DNA of 64,000 nt from contig CM068372.1 of NCBI GenBank assembly GCA_034769895.1, forward strand, positions 380,379,910 to 380,443,909, in the 5' to 3' direction. Numbering within the stretch: position 1 is the stretch's first letter; each line of letters starts with the position of its first letter. Shown in pieces: positions 41,547-53,581 of this stretch. Source of the stretch: Magicicada septendecula (taxonomy: Eukaryota; Arthropoda; Insecta; Hemiptera; Cicadidae). The position numbers were made by a program, and so were the translations under genes. The notes beneath the pieces are model-generated. The model did no database searches. It was not told the DNA's origin and saw only the letters and a program-made list of their open reading frames with translations.

Positions 41547-43145
41547 TTAACCCTTAACTGCCCCGCGTATGCTTAAGGACACGCATGCAGGATACATTTT
41601 GAGACGGCGGGAAAATTTTTGTGGGAATTATTTTTATGGTTGCACGTCAGAGAATACTCCTATAACAATTAGCTTTTGTTACAGAAGATAATAAGGGTGT
41701 TCTGTTGGTATTTTTTCATTTTAAGAAGCATTTGTTTTAAGAAGTTTGAATTTTGTGAAAACTATGGACATACACCAAGTGCAAGTATATTATTTTCTTC
41801 ATAAAACTTATATAAACTCCCATAGGTCTTCGTAACTATTAAAAACAATATAGTCTAGCACACAAAGAGGTTAGAGGTTTATCTAAAAACGTTTACTAGT
41901 TTTATAGATGTGTCAATGTTAGTGTGTCCATATGGACACGCTAGGCAGTTATAATATACTTTTCTGTATATTCTATTACTCTCAATAAATACAACCATAT
42001 GATAAATAATGTAGTATTTCAAGAAAAATAAAATATTAATATGTACACCTCTGTGTATTTTTATTATTTTAACAGCAGTTTCAGTTTTAATAATAATAAT
42101 AACAATAATAAAATTGCCCGTCTATTACCATTCCTTCGAAAAAAGGAATGTGGTGGAACAGGGACAATTCAACAGAACCGACTTACTCTGTCTTGCCCCC
42201 TAGTACGAAAAAAAGATTTGGAAAAAAAGAAAGGGGATACCATGAATCCTCAACAAGCAAAGAGGATGGTGTCTTAGTACTAAAATGAAAGGATATCTCA
42301 GTTGTATCCATTGTGTGAAATGGTGAGCCAATTTGTAATGTGAAAAGGTACTCCCAGAAAGACAAAAAGTTTATCCAGGTACCACACACACCTACATAGC
42401 ATTGGTGAGTATAATTGTTTCATGGGGTGGGGAGTAGACAGATTAGACGAAAATGTTGCTATGTATCAGACCTACATAAGAAATAAGAAGTGGTACTGGG
42501 ATCTACTATCATGGCTACTTGATGTATCCACCCATAATGCCTGGTTAATTGCTCATCGTTCTGGGAAAAAAGTGACTCAACTGGAGTTTCAGCATGAAGT
42601 AGTTCAAGTGTATCTCATTAGACACGGCCATCCACCTATAGTAGGAGGAAGACCAGCAATATCTTTTTCTTCACAAACTTCTTCAAGAGTGTCAGATTCC
42701 ATACGTTTCAATACATGTAACCATTTTATACAAAAAATTGATAGAAAAGAAGATGTGCAAAATGAAAATGGCTCCAGTGCGAACCCAGTATGAAAAGTGT
42801 AATGTGGGGCTGTGCGTCGAGTGTTTTGAGAACTCTCACAAAGTAACAAAAATGTGTAATTTATGATAAACACTTTCTTTTATGTTTTAATTAACTTCTA
42901 CATGTAACTTTCTAAGCAGAGATTCTATTTAAATAAACTATTTTATTTTTTGACTTGTATATATAATTTAATTTATTTTCCATACATTACTGCCCAGCGT
43001 ATCCATATGGACACGGCTTATCACTACTAAACTGATAAGGTTATATAACTGAAAATAATTTTTAAGTTGGGTTTTCATCAACGTAAAACAATTTCAGAAA
43101 ACCAAAATCCAAAATTTTGTAAAAATAACTTGCAGAATAAACTAG
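41547..43145 (+). mobile_element. decayed piggyBac-like transposon
   Basis: The left edge is TTAA followed by CCCTTAACTGCCCCGCGTAT; TTAA is the fixed piggyBac target. A ~30-bp subterminal motif (ACTGCC..GCGT.TCCATATGGACACG type) occurs three times: 41558-41586, 41924-41955 (inverted) and 42988-43018. A broken transposase lies between. The right edge is unclear (43020-43150), but the host repeat R resumes with AAATAAATAGCAAATATCC near 43150. At ~1.6 kb it is shorter than an intact ~2.3-kb or longer piggyBac, so it is internally deleted. Confidence 0.7.
42100..42850 (+). pseudogene. piggyBac-type transposase, C-terminal part, broken
   Basis: Frames on + read KECGGTGTIQQNRLTLSCPL (the GTGT..NR...CPL block of PGBD transposases), then after frame breaks VDRLDENVAMYQTYIRNKKW, YWDLLSWLLDVSTHNAWLIA (the Asp-bearing MGGVD..D and WW..F.WLLDV..NAW blocks), LEFQHEVVQVYL, and finally KCNVGLCVECFENSHK, the Cys-rich C-terminal domain. 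The N-terminal half with the first catalytic Asp is missing. At least three frame disruptions or stops are present. Confidence 0.75.
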
Positions 43146-43194
43146 GAGAAATAAATAGCAAATATCCTTTAACACAAACTCAAACGATCCGGAC

Positions 43195-43345
43195 TCATCA
43201 ACTTTCACTATAAACGTATCTGTAAATTTGAAGATATGTGGAGCAAGAAAAACTTATAATCAATGGCGGTTTGCTAAAGCAGGCGAAAAGCCGAGTATCC
43301 CTTGTAACTTTTGTCTCTTGACGTTTGGCCAACATAACAGTAATA
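43195..43345 (+). repeat. repeat R, copy 2 (partial)
   Basis: TTTGAAGATATGTGGAGCAAG, then ACTTATAATCAATGGCGG and TCTTGACGTTTGGCCAACAT follow the middle of copy 1 at about 85%. Confidence 0.55.
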
Positions 43346-43578
43346 AAAGTCCTTTCTCAATGTAGGTTATGTATTCCCATTTACAAGTCAGAGAAAATGT
43401 ATAGTAATAGCTTTTCATTCAAATGTTTTTTCTTGATCCACGCAAAAATCATTTTCAAATTGCAAAACTTTAAAAACTTCATTTTATTTTTAAAACTTGT
43501 ATTCTATTTTTCTATTGTTACCAATATATTTGTATGCGTGTGTGCGTGTGTATGCCACAAATTTAACTAAATTATCGA

Positions 43579-44365
43579 TATGGAGTACCATACATGAGTT
43601 CCATGTTCTACGATTTATATTTAAAGTAATTTTCGAAATGATATATTTCCATAGAAACTACTTCTTTCTTCAGCCTTAACCACAGTACTGTGGTCACTAA
43701 CGTATACCACTTCACGTTCGCGCACTCGATTTTCACTGATGATAGCAGTCGATAGCACTACCGAAACGTCTCGTTTTGCAGAAAAAATTGGACCACGGCC
43801 AAAGAGCCCGGGAAGGAATGTTAACAACAAATTACTTCTTTGTTGCCGATAACGTAGCATACATATAAAAAATTATCCCCTCCCCCTTCAACTATCATTT
43901 TCATTTATAGAAAATTACTCCTTCACTCTTTAATTACCCTTTTCACTTATAGATATTTCATCTACCTTTCTAGAGTGAATTATTATCACCTTCTTTTTAG
44001 GATACTTTATTTATCAAAATAAAGTACTTTACTCTTGTTAAAACATAAAAGATTGCAAGTAAACTACCCCTTCCCCTTAACCGATCTTCACCAAAATCAA
44101 TGAACCTTGAGTCCTCTACAATTCAGATACATGCGCAAAAAAGTATTTCGTTCTGTTTGAATTTGCGGCAGTTATCGTTTGCCATAAAAAAATTCTACAT
44201 ACAGACACACACACGGACATAGACACACAGACATACACACAAACACTTTTAGGAAAATGACTTTTCTTCATGTTTTGAAGGTAATACAATCAGAATCAGC
44301 CCTTATCTCGAAATCGATTTTTTTGCCATCACCATACTTCCATTTCCTTATGGAACATGGAAATA
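43579..44365. repeat. family M repeat, copy E (full-length, with repeat H inside)
   Basis: It runs from TATGGAGTACCATACATGAG, with TTCCATGTTC near the left, to GGAACATGGAAAT at the right. Repeat H (43660-43840) sits inside between AAACTACTTCTTT and AAATTACTTCTTT, at the same place as in copy B. Confidence 0.6.
43660..43840 (+). repeat. repeat H inside copy E, hammerhead-like core
   Basis: CTGATGA (43736-43742) and GAAA (43763-43766) are intact, but helix II has lost pairs (AGCAGT with ACTACC), so the fold is weakened. Confidence 0.45.
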
Positions 44366-44369
44366 ATAT

Positions 44370-44760
44370 ATAATAAAATTATACTTGAATTTTTATGGGA
44401 AAAAATTGTGTTTGTCATCATGAAAGACATGTATGCGGGCAATACAGTAATAGTTATACATATAGACAGGATAATTAATAGACTGAATATGTGTTTGTGT
44501 GTGTGAGTGTGTGTTTATGTTATGTAACAAATAATAATTAATAGACTATTCAACACATATTGTTATTCTTGTACACTTAGGTACCATTCGGACAAGTTAT
44601 TCTAAACTAAAACATTGGTAACATAATAATCCTTTAATCCTATTTACGTGAATAAGATTATAAGTGAATTTGCATGTGAATTAGTACGTATTGTAGGTCT
44701 ATTATTGTATGTATTACGATCTGAATACATGGGTTTAAGAACGTTTAAGCATGTACATTA
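44370..44760. other. AT-rich stretch, nothing recognised
   Basis: No gene is seen. Confidence 0.45.
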
Positions 44761-44764
44761 TTAA

Positions 44765-45395
44765 AGGATACTTGCTATTTATTTCATACCAATTATTATT
44801 ATTACTTTAAAATATCTAAATTTATTTGATTTTTATTGACTTACTGTATTAGAGTCTTCACTATTGTATTAGAATTAACAATAACACATAAAATTTGGAT
44901 ATAAGTACAGGTAATAAAATTCTAGTAAACTTCTGATATAATTTTTGACATTTATTATTTTAAAATTCAAATAATTTTTGTAATATTTTGCGGTTCAGTT
45001 TTAAAAGTGTAAGAAACGGAACGTTGAAAGAAATTTTACTTTTATATTTTTTTTGACTTTTCGAGATTATACGAGTTACAGTGAGGAAGGTCTTTTATTC
45101 GTTGCGTGTTGGGAAAACGTGTCAAGAAACAAAAGTTAGAACTCAGTCTCGTCTTTCTGCTCGCGTAAGCAACCAGCCAATGATTATAAGTTTTCTTGTC
45201 CCACAGACATTCAGATTTAGAGAAATATGACAGACGAATGTTATAAAAAAAAGGAGAAGCAAAGATATATTGGACACATGTATTAAAGGCACATCGGACA
45301 ATAGAGAAGAAACCTGGTGATATTGGACGCGAAACCGTGGCAACAGATGTAACAATCTTCCTCTTCGTTTCATTAGAGCCGTCACACTTTTGTTA
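44765..45395 (-). repeat. repeat R, copy 3 (uninterrupted)
   Basis: Inverted relative to copy 1. Where copy 1 has TTAA followed by the piggyBac end, this copy runs on as TTTTAAAGTAATAATAATAA, which supplies the empty insertion site. Confidence 0.65.
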
Positions 45396-45399
45396 AGAA

Positions 45400-45995
45400 T
45401 TTTGCAGCGTATATAAATTCTTTGCTGTGCTGATGCTTATCTGTTCTTGTATGTATTTATCTCTGAGTAAAGTGGGAATGAATATGAACTTATTGTCAGT
45501 AGGTGAAGTACTTATATTTAATATAAGCTAAGACACTTCTAATAAGACACAAAATGTTCGTTATTTAATTTAATTTAATTAATTTCAGCATTTGATTTCT
45601 TTCTTTTATCGTGAGTGTGAGGTAACTTATTTAAATTTGTCTCACTGTGGTTGTTTGTCAGTTGTTATCAAAAACCATAACTTCCTTTGTTCCCAAGCTC
45701 GTACAAGGAAGAAACGACCCTTTTAATCTTTTCACACATCATATCGCCTTGAGTGATGACCTCTCTCCCGATTGGCTATCCGATGACCCAGGAGGCACAG
45801 TCCGAACTCTGTAACCCGGTCCTATAGCAACCAAATTCTATAAAACTGACCAGACACAGTAAGCATCGCGCTGATTCCATCGATGTATTACAACAACGTT
45901 AAGTATTTGTGCAGCCCCCAACTTCTTGTGAGCCATTTATTTTACACATTACTTACACGGTAAAAGTATGACAGGTGTAATCGTAATAATAATAA
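45400..45995. other. no gene; weak promoter-like patch
   Basis: CGATTGGCTATC (CCAAT-box-like, reversed) at about 45769 and TCTATAAAACTGACC at about 45838 could form a core promoter. No coding region follows. Confidence 0.2.
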
Positions 45996-45999
45996 CACA

Positions 46000-46870
46000 A
46001 TATAATATGGTTTAAAATCATTTAAAAATTTATTAATCAAAAATATAATTATTATTCGCATGTGTGTAGCCGTATCACACATCTAATTATTAACATATAA
46101 GTGATAATCTCGTATTACACATAGACATAATATACAAACTTATACTATAATAAACATTTGTAATTATCTAATATTGCTCTCGGCTTGCTCATTACTGTGA
46201 CAATTATTAGATTATCTAATCTCTTTCTAATAATCTCATTTCTTTTGATTATACTGCATATGCATTGTTTTGTTTTCTAATAAAAATTTACTATTTACTT
46301 TTATATTAATTTAAATATCATTGACTAAGTTATTGATTCAAAAGTATAGTTTCATACTTTTAAACATTACTCTAATTACTATACAAATAAATATTTACAT
46401 TTTCAAAATTCATTCATTCATCTTTGAATTAGATTGTCTTTCTTTTTACATCGTTAATTATATTGTCTTTATGTGAGTCTTTGTTTTACAAATACATGGT
46501 TATTTTTCACCTATTGTCGTGGTAAATAGGCAGCGTATCCTCTTCGGTCCTAGGTCCTCGATCCTGGATGCTCCTCTGTAGTCGTGTAGCCCTGGAATCC
46601 TTGATCCTCGTCCTTCCGATCCTCTCCGCCGTCCGTCGCCTCGTCCCGTGCGCTGGATTCTATTTCATGTACATGGCTGCTCCCTCGTATTCCGTCATGG
46701 CCTCAGGTTACAGACGCTTTCACGAACGTGATGAGTAGTCGTGAAGAACCTCCGGCTGCTGCCGTGATTGTTATCGTGGGCAGAGCCTCCGGCTGCCATT
46801 ATGGTTGAACGAGAAAGAGAATTAAGTTAGCGCGTCTCGAGTATTTATACCCTAGGGCGCAAAAATCATG
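46000..46870 (-). repeat. LTR-like block, minus orientation
   Basis: On the minus strand GGGTATAAATACTCGAGACG (about 46850) is a TATA box, followed by a GC/purine-rich part with two CAGCCGGAGG blocks (46500-46830) and then AT-rich DNA with a stretch related to 36798. It is read as a long LTR fossil; no internal region is seen. Confidence 0.35.
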
Positions 46871-46874
46871 TTTC

Positions 46875-48985
46875 GACAATATTCTGCAGGCCTGAGTCTG
46901 TCGTTGGCGTCCCTTTTTAAACACGATTCTTTTCACACTTAATTCGCTTGTCTCCGCGATGTGCGAAGTCTTTTGCAGATTACCCGATATTCATCTTGTC
47001 GGTAATTCTTATGTGTTCACTGTGTACAAACCGTTTGTTCCTATCTTAATAAACATAAGTTTTATTTACATTTATTTTCACTATAATCGCACTTTTTATT
47101 CTTTTCGCCCTATTTTTTATACACATGTGCGTCTTATTTTATACACACTGTGGCGTATTTGGTTTTGTGATATTATGCACACATTATTTACAATTTAAAT
47201 AATTCATATAATTAATAGCGTTCATTAAGGGGTGACGCTTTTGCAGGAATCAACAAGTCTTACACACACAATTAAAATACATATGTACACACAGACACAG
47301 CTGCGTGGCGTGATAAACCTCTCCAAGCATGAATTTTGGTTGTTCCTTTTACAGTTCAGATTGAAAGCTGAATTATTGTTATTAACAATATGAATTATTT
47401 ATTTATTTTAATTAATTATTTTAATTAATTTGTGCAATGCACAGTACCCTATACATTTGTACTCTTGCATTATACTATATGGATCCCGTGCTGCATTCAC
47501 TGAATTCGGTCCATATGCTGTATACTGTTCCTGTACAAAATCCGACTTTTCTGCTTTTTTATAGCTTTTTTTGCTTTAGCGGAGCATATTTTGCGTTAAA
47601 TGATATAGCTATATCATTTTCACAATCAATGACTCCAAAGTGGGAAGTTTTTAATAAGTTTTTTTTCAAAATAAACACATTTGTTTCACTGTAAGATTTC
47701 AGTATTCTGACACATTATTTCAGTTTACCGCTAAGTTCGCGTTCATAAACAGTTCTGTTGCAGTTTTATTTATGAACATTTAATATTGAAGCTAGACGAA
47801 TAAAGGTAAGAATAAGGGAAACAAAGAATAAAAGACGTGAGCCGTAAACTTTAAAATGTTTATTACGTAAAAGAAGCTGGCGTATACGCTCGACATGGTT
47901 GTTAGTCTTCAATAAGCGATGCTTGTTTACATTAATTTTCTTATTTTATTTTATTAGCTACGTATTAAATGTATAAAATTGTTTACATTAAACATTACTA
48001 AATAATACAACAATACCATAATTTAAATTTTAACGAACACCAAGCTTACAGAAGGTAGCTGCAGTGGTTCATTCCTTAGCAATATCATAGCACAAGATTT
48101 TATAAAATAGTGTAACTATAAATTTGATAAGGTTCACTTCATGGCTGTCTTCAGAAAAATCATTGTTTGTAATACATTTCCTAACCACTGTGCCGGCAAA
48201 GTTTTTTCAAGCTGATATAATCATTTTTTGGTAATAAGTTTACTGTCAGATACAATCAATAAATTATAGGCCTACATATATTTTACAATCTTTAAAACGT
48301 CTGATGACGCTCTAATTAATTTTCCGCTTGATACAAAGTCAGTAAAATGACTGTAAACGCTCAAGTCATTGTCATATGTTATCAGTTAGGCAAAAGTAAA
48401 AACAAACTGTTATAATAATAAAATATTCATAAACAGAAATTTTCAGTAGAACTGTCCCAAATGTAATAATTCTAAAATGTCAAAACAAGTCCATTACTGA
48501 CTGAATGACTCGTTTAGTACATCTGGTAACTTAGCCCCAAACTCTTTATTCTACTGATGGTTGGGGGAAGCTTTAAGTGCTTCGGAACGTTTTCTGCCGT
48601 TAAGTTTCCCTGTCAGCACGCTATCCATATAGTATACATCGATGGCTGATTCTTCCACATAGTTCGGTAAGAGTAGACTCTAACCTCGAGGAGTGGGTCG
48701 GGTGTGTACAAGTACCGTGTGCTTCACAGATATGTGTTCTTCTCCAACATCATTCCTCGTAGCTACTGTGTGTTCTGCGTGTTGTAAGTACAGCAAGTGT
48801 CAATCAACAAGAGTGGTTCTTGAGTGCAAGTAAATCTTAAATAAATATATTTCCTCTTAACGACTGCCTCTAGCATCAATCATTTCACACCCGCCTACTC
48901 ACGTCCCTTCAAGATTTGTTGATGATTACTGCTCGGTCATGACATACCTATGACGTAAATAAGATGTAGTGTTTTGAATATGCGC
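46875..48985. other. no gene recognised
   Basis: AT-rich DNA. Short frames at 46959-47198 and 47437-47694 are composition-driven. No repeat ends are identified. Confidence 0.45.
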
Positions 48986-48989
48986 TAAA

Positions 48990-49002
48990 ATGTGTGTGTG
49001 TC

Positions 49003-49078
<76 letters not shown>
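48990..49078. repeat. (GT)n microsatellite
   Basis: About 40 GT units. Confidence 0.95.
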
Positions 49079-49079
<1 letters not shown>

Positions 49080-49264
49080 TCTGTATAACACGTGTGCAAG
49101 AATATAAAAATTACACGCATTCATGGAGGCGCTACTCACTCATATGAGCCTGCGTTTTGCGGAGAACTTTTAATACTAGATGTATTGGGGAATACATTGC
49201 CATTTTGTTGTTGAGATGGTTGATTATAATGTTCCCGATCACATCTGTTCGTGTGGGGTCTTTG

Positions 49265-49400
49265 TAAACCTATATATATAAAACTCAAAGTCTGTATAAT
49301 ATAATCTATATATATATTGCAATGTGACAGGCGGTCACACCATATGTGAATGTGTAAAGCATAATTATGACCAGCTGTAATGGGTGTCCGGGACAATTAG
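49265..49400. repeat. Helitron-5'-end-like scrap
   Basis: CTATATATATAAAACTCAAAGTCTG matches the 5' start of the Helitron at 53582 in its first two dozen bases, but the initial TC is altered and no matching 3' end is near. Tentative. Confidence 0.25.
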
Positions 49401-49499
49401 GGTGTGACTGAAAGTAAAAATATTGCTAAAAATTAAGAATAATAGTATAAATTAGTTATAAGACGATATAAAGACTATGAAGCTGTAGTTTAATGTTTG

Positions 49500-50340
49500 A
49501 GGGAAGTGTTGTGTTGTGCCTGTATCAAAAGGTGGTATGAACAGTGGTAATTAGCAAATGGTAAACACGCAACAAGTGTGCATATTCACTTGCATATGAG
49601 TTACGATTTATTGTAATTACGATATATTTAAAAGGTTAATTTAATTTATTCATATGTAGTGAAAACGTTGTTGTAGAAAAATCGAGGAAACGGAAGTACA
49701 ATTGGCAGCACGTGGTGTATCCAGAATGTTCCTACGTATAACATGGAGCGTATAGGAAATACGTCTGTGCGCAGGTAAACAGTGACGTCACCCTATATCG
49801 CTGCAGTTTCAGGGTATAAGAAAATAACGGCAGTCTTCATGTAGCACTCAGCGAGAGCGGTTGCAGTGTATTCATCGTTTAGTCCAACATCCAATTCAGG
49901 CAGTCCTTGGGGCCCGTAGAGTCGAGGAAGCAGCGAGTTTCGGCAGGGAGCAACCACGGTGTACGACATTTTCTACTACCGTTCCTGAACTCCGTTTGCT
50001 GATCGTGGCGGCTGAGACGGACACCGAGACGCCGGGAAATTCCTGGAGGTGGTGGCTGGAACGTGGAACACGGACGACGGATTGCAGGAGACCGGGAACG
50101 AGATCTTCGACCGGGACAACAACGAAGACGAGAATTCAGGAAGCAAAATTTAAGAACTAAATTTGATTTTAAATAATATAAAACTGTCAAAAGAAAATTG
50201 TTGAACTTTGCAAATAGTATAATTTTTTTTAAAGAAAGACTTGAACATTTAAATTTATATCATTGTTTAAATAACAAGAAAACATTTTAATTCAAGTATC
50301 TTGTAAGAAAAAAAATCATTAAATGTATGTAATCACTAAT
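49500..50340 (+). repeat. LTR-like block
   Basis: AGGGTATAAGAAAATAACGG (about 49812), CACTCAGCGAGAGCGG, then a GC-rich, purine-rich part (49860-50150), then AT-rich DNA with poly(A)-like sites. A 99-codon frame in the GC-rich part has no motif and is treated as non-coding. Fossil of an LTR type. Confidence 0.3.
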
Positions 50341-50499
50341 TGAGAATTCTTTTCTGGAAGTCTGATCGGCTAACTACCTGTTACCTTGCAACACAACAAG
50401 GTTGCAACCTCGCAAGGTTGTGTTGTTGTTGCTGTTGCAGGTTTAAGTTGTATAAAATATACAGCACCCTTAAACTTGTATACCAACTAAGCTTAAGAT

Positions 50500-50588
50500 G
50501 AAATAACTAGTGGTGAATGACCTTCTGCTCAGTCCTACAGGATAACTTTAGCTCTCTGATCCTGTGTGACACATGAATCCATTACTTC

Positions 50589-50672
<84 letters not shown>

Positions 50673-50745
50673 ACAGGTAGATAGACATACATACAGACAG
50701 ACAGACAGATAGACAATCACACAGGAAAAGAAATAGAGGGGGTGG
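50500..50745. repeat. duplicated block Q, copy 1, with (GT)n expansion
   Basis: TCCTACAGGATAACTTTAGCTC, then TGATCCTGTGTGACAC and ATTACTTCCCTGTGTG are shared with 56060-56225 and 58365-58430. Here the GT run at 50592-50670 is the longest of the three. Confidence 0.65.
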
Positions 50746-50955
50746 TATTGTAACCCCTCTTTAGATTTTTGTATGCTTTATAAACAAAAAATTTTAAAAA
50801 AAAATTTTTTTTTTTTTTGAAGAGGGGCCACTAGTTATTTAAAACTAGGCCAAGGCCTAGAGAAGCCAAAATGCGCTGGGTCCAGTGGGACGGGACTTGC
50901 AATTAAACTCTCTGTTATAACCAACAATATCACTTATTGAGTACTTGAGTGTACA

Positions 50956-51302
50956 GCATATAAGGTAACAATTGGTTTTCCTTTGTTTGTTATAAATGCA
51001 AATTTCGTATAAATCTTCCCCGTACATACCCCACAAAAGTAACACAAACATAAATCACATAAATAGCATATATAGGTAATAATTGTTTTCTTTTTTTTTT
51101 TTAATGCAAAATTTTTTTTGTATAAATCTTCCCCGTATATAACCCACAAAAGTAACACCTACATAAATCACATAAATAGCATATAAGGTAACAATTTTGT
51201 TTTCTTTTTGTTTTTTATAAATGCAAATTTTTTTGGTATAAATAAACCTTCCCCACACATACCCCACAAAAGTAACACATACATAATTGACATAAATATA
51301 CA
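50956..51302. repeat. three ~112-bp tandem units
   Basis: Units start with GCATATA at 50956, 51066 and 51179. Each contains TATAAATCTTCCCC and ACCCCACAAAAGTAACAC. Divergence between units is mainly in the T-runs. Confidence 0.8.
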
Positions 51303-51309
51303 TATAAAT

Positions 51310-53330
51310 ATAAATATATATATCTCCATCACATCCACATTATAAGTCTCACTATATCAATAACCAACACCCTTATAATTTTTAAAACATAGCCACTCGC
51401 CTCTATACCCCTTTTTTCCTTTTTGACATACATAATTCGCCCCCGTCTGAAAGAAATAATTACTAATTAACTGGAAATTCAACCACGCTACCTCTACAGA
51501 CATCCGAATACAGATACAGAGTGATACAGATATCACTAGTGCTCCCACGAATCGGGGTTGGCCAGAATGCCAGATACAACATTAAAGTGCTCTTAAACTT
51601 GGTAAGATTATAATCAATAAGTCAGAAAAATTATAACTGACGATAATAAATAGGAAAGACGGTAAGCCACCATCTTTCCTTGACCTGAACTGTATTTGTG
51701 AATTTGCTGAGATAATAATTTATAAATTTTGTGTAAGAAATATATTTTAGCGATAGCGTTTAAAAATTTACAATAATTATATGACCTGATCTGTCATGTA
51801 ACATTTTAAGAAAAGTGAATCGACAATAATACATTTAAAGAACTTTTATAACTGTGAGGTGACATACTGGTATATAACCCTTTTAAGAAAACTGAATTGG
51901 CCCGGGAACCAACATGTTCCTAAGCCAGGAGCATGCCTATGTCTGCATACAAAGCTGCCTACACAGGACTAAACAGGGTCCGGACTGTTCCTGAATCAGA
52001 AGCTTATTACCCTTACATAACACCAAAATGTAATTTAAATATGTGAAATGACCGTGATTATCTGAACTAAGTTGACAGGAATTATAGCTGAACCCTACCA
52101 GCCGGTGGGGTTCATCCTGTCACCCACGGAACTCCCCTTACATATTTGAAATACCAGTCCCCTAATACTTGAACTACCCCCTTTTACTGAAAACGAGAAA
52201 GAAAATAATAATTGAATGAAATGTGATGAGCCTTGGATGCATGCCAGCCCCCGGGCTTACAGTTAATACAAAGTTAGTACATAATCAACAAAGTTCCCCC
52301 AAAATCCGCGCACAATTCTGTCCAGTTAAAGTGGGGCCTGACTAAAACGTTCGAAAGATGAACGAAATGTGACAGTGTATCACTCATACTCCACAAGTGT
52401 TATAAGGTGTTAACGGCACAGATCCGGGTGTCTGTGTAGATCAAAATAAAATCATAATAAATGGTTTGAGGTCACCTGGTGCTGTTTGATTTCCTACTTC
52501 CAGTGCCTGTGGTGTTGGTTTGACGTGGTCATGTCGCTATCCCCTCCGGCAGGCGAAGTCGAGAGCCTTTGTTAATCGTTCAGGCGGAGATGTTCATCCT
52601 GTGCCAGCGTCCACGTCTAAGACCAGGGGCCCTGCGCATACATAAATAATTAGAGGACTGGTCCCAACACTTATTCTCACTCTATAAGGCATCACGCACA
52701 CTGGGTGGAACCCGTATATAACAATTTGAACCGGCCTACTCTCAACCCTTTAAACTCATTACTTTGTTCGTTTTAGTTAAAACTTAGACTCCCTCAAAAC
52801 CAACATTTAATTTTTAAGTTTGATTATGCTTATGTGGGCAAACGTTTGACACACTGTAACCTGTCTACTCGTGCACTACCACATGTTACTACATTTGAAA
52901 ACTATTACATCAGCCAAAATTGCAGGATTTTCCCGCACTACAGTGAAACAGACAAATATTGTCTCTTAATTACGATATTGGTTATATTGAATACTTCAGA
53001 TATATTGGATATTGACTACTTCAGATGTACGCCACGCGGTGTAAAATTATCAACTTCCTTTCACACTTTTAATATTGAAATTCACATGTTATTTTTTATG
53101 AAACGCATAATATATGTGTTAATGCAACTTACCGCAGTTTTGTGCGAGTTTATCTACACATGCTGGGTGATAGAATTATTTTGAAAAGACTTCTTCGCTC
53201 TGTCGAAGAGGCAGGAGGTGTTGACTATCTGGGCGACCAAACGAGACAAGCCCCAAACGTATGGAAATGCGTAATACTGAATTGCTGCTTCCAGGCGAAC
53301 ACTAGAATGCGTGGGTGGCATGCACCACGG
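51310..53330. other. no gene recognised
   Basis: AT-rich DNA with GC-richer patches at 51900-51960, 52080-52140 and 52500-52640. The last has a purine-rich minus strand like the other LTR-like R regions. No domain is seen. Confidence 0.4.
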
Positions 53331-53337
53331 CGAACTG

Positions 53338-53424
53338 AATTTCGCCGTGTCGTTAAACACCGAAACAGCTAAACTAAATTTCGCCGTTTCGTTAAACACC
53401 GAAACAGCTACACAAATTTCGCGT
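53338..53424. repeat. short tandem repeat, 38-39-bp unit
   Basis: AATTTCGCCGTGTCGTTAAAC starts at 53338, 53377 and (partial) 53415. Each unit also contains CACCGAAACAGCTA. Confidence 0.75.
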
Positions 53425-53524
53425 TATTAAATATTATTTATAAAATATAAGAAACATACAATATAACACGATTTATTTTTCGTATTTAATCGCCGGTTCG
53501 TAAAACGACCGGCACAGTATTAGA

Positions 53525-53581
53525 CAGAAAGACAGGGACAGAAGCCAGGAGTTAACAAAATAATAATAACAAAACTTCATA
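53525..53581. repeat. 57-bp duplicated block, copy 1
   Basis: ACAGAAAGACAGGGACAGAAGC to AATAATAATAACAAAACTTCA is repeated at 56236-56292 with about three changes. Confidence 0.7.

Noticed and set aside
49861-50160. 99-codon GC-rich frame as a host exon
   Set aside because: No domain, no splice-site context and it sits in an LTR-like promoter block. Arg/Thr-rich content follows from composition.
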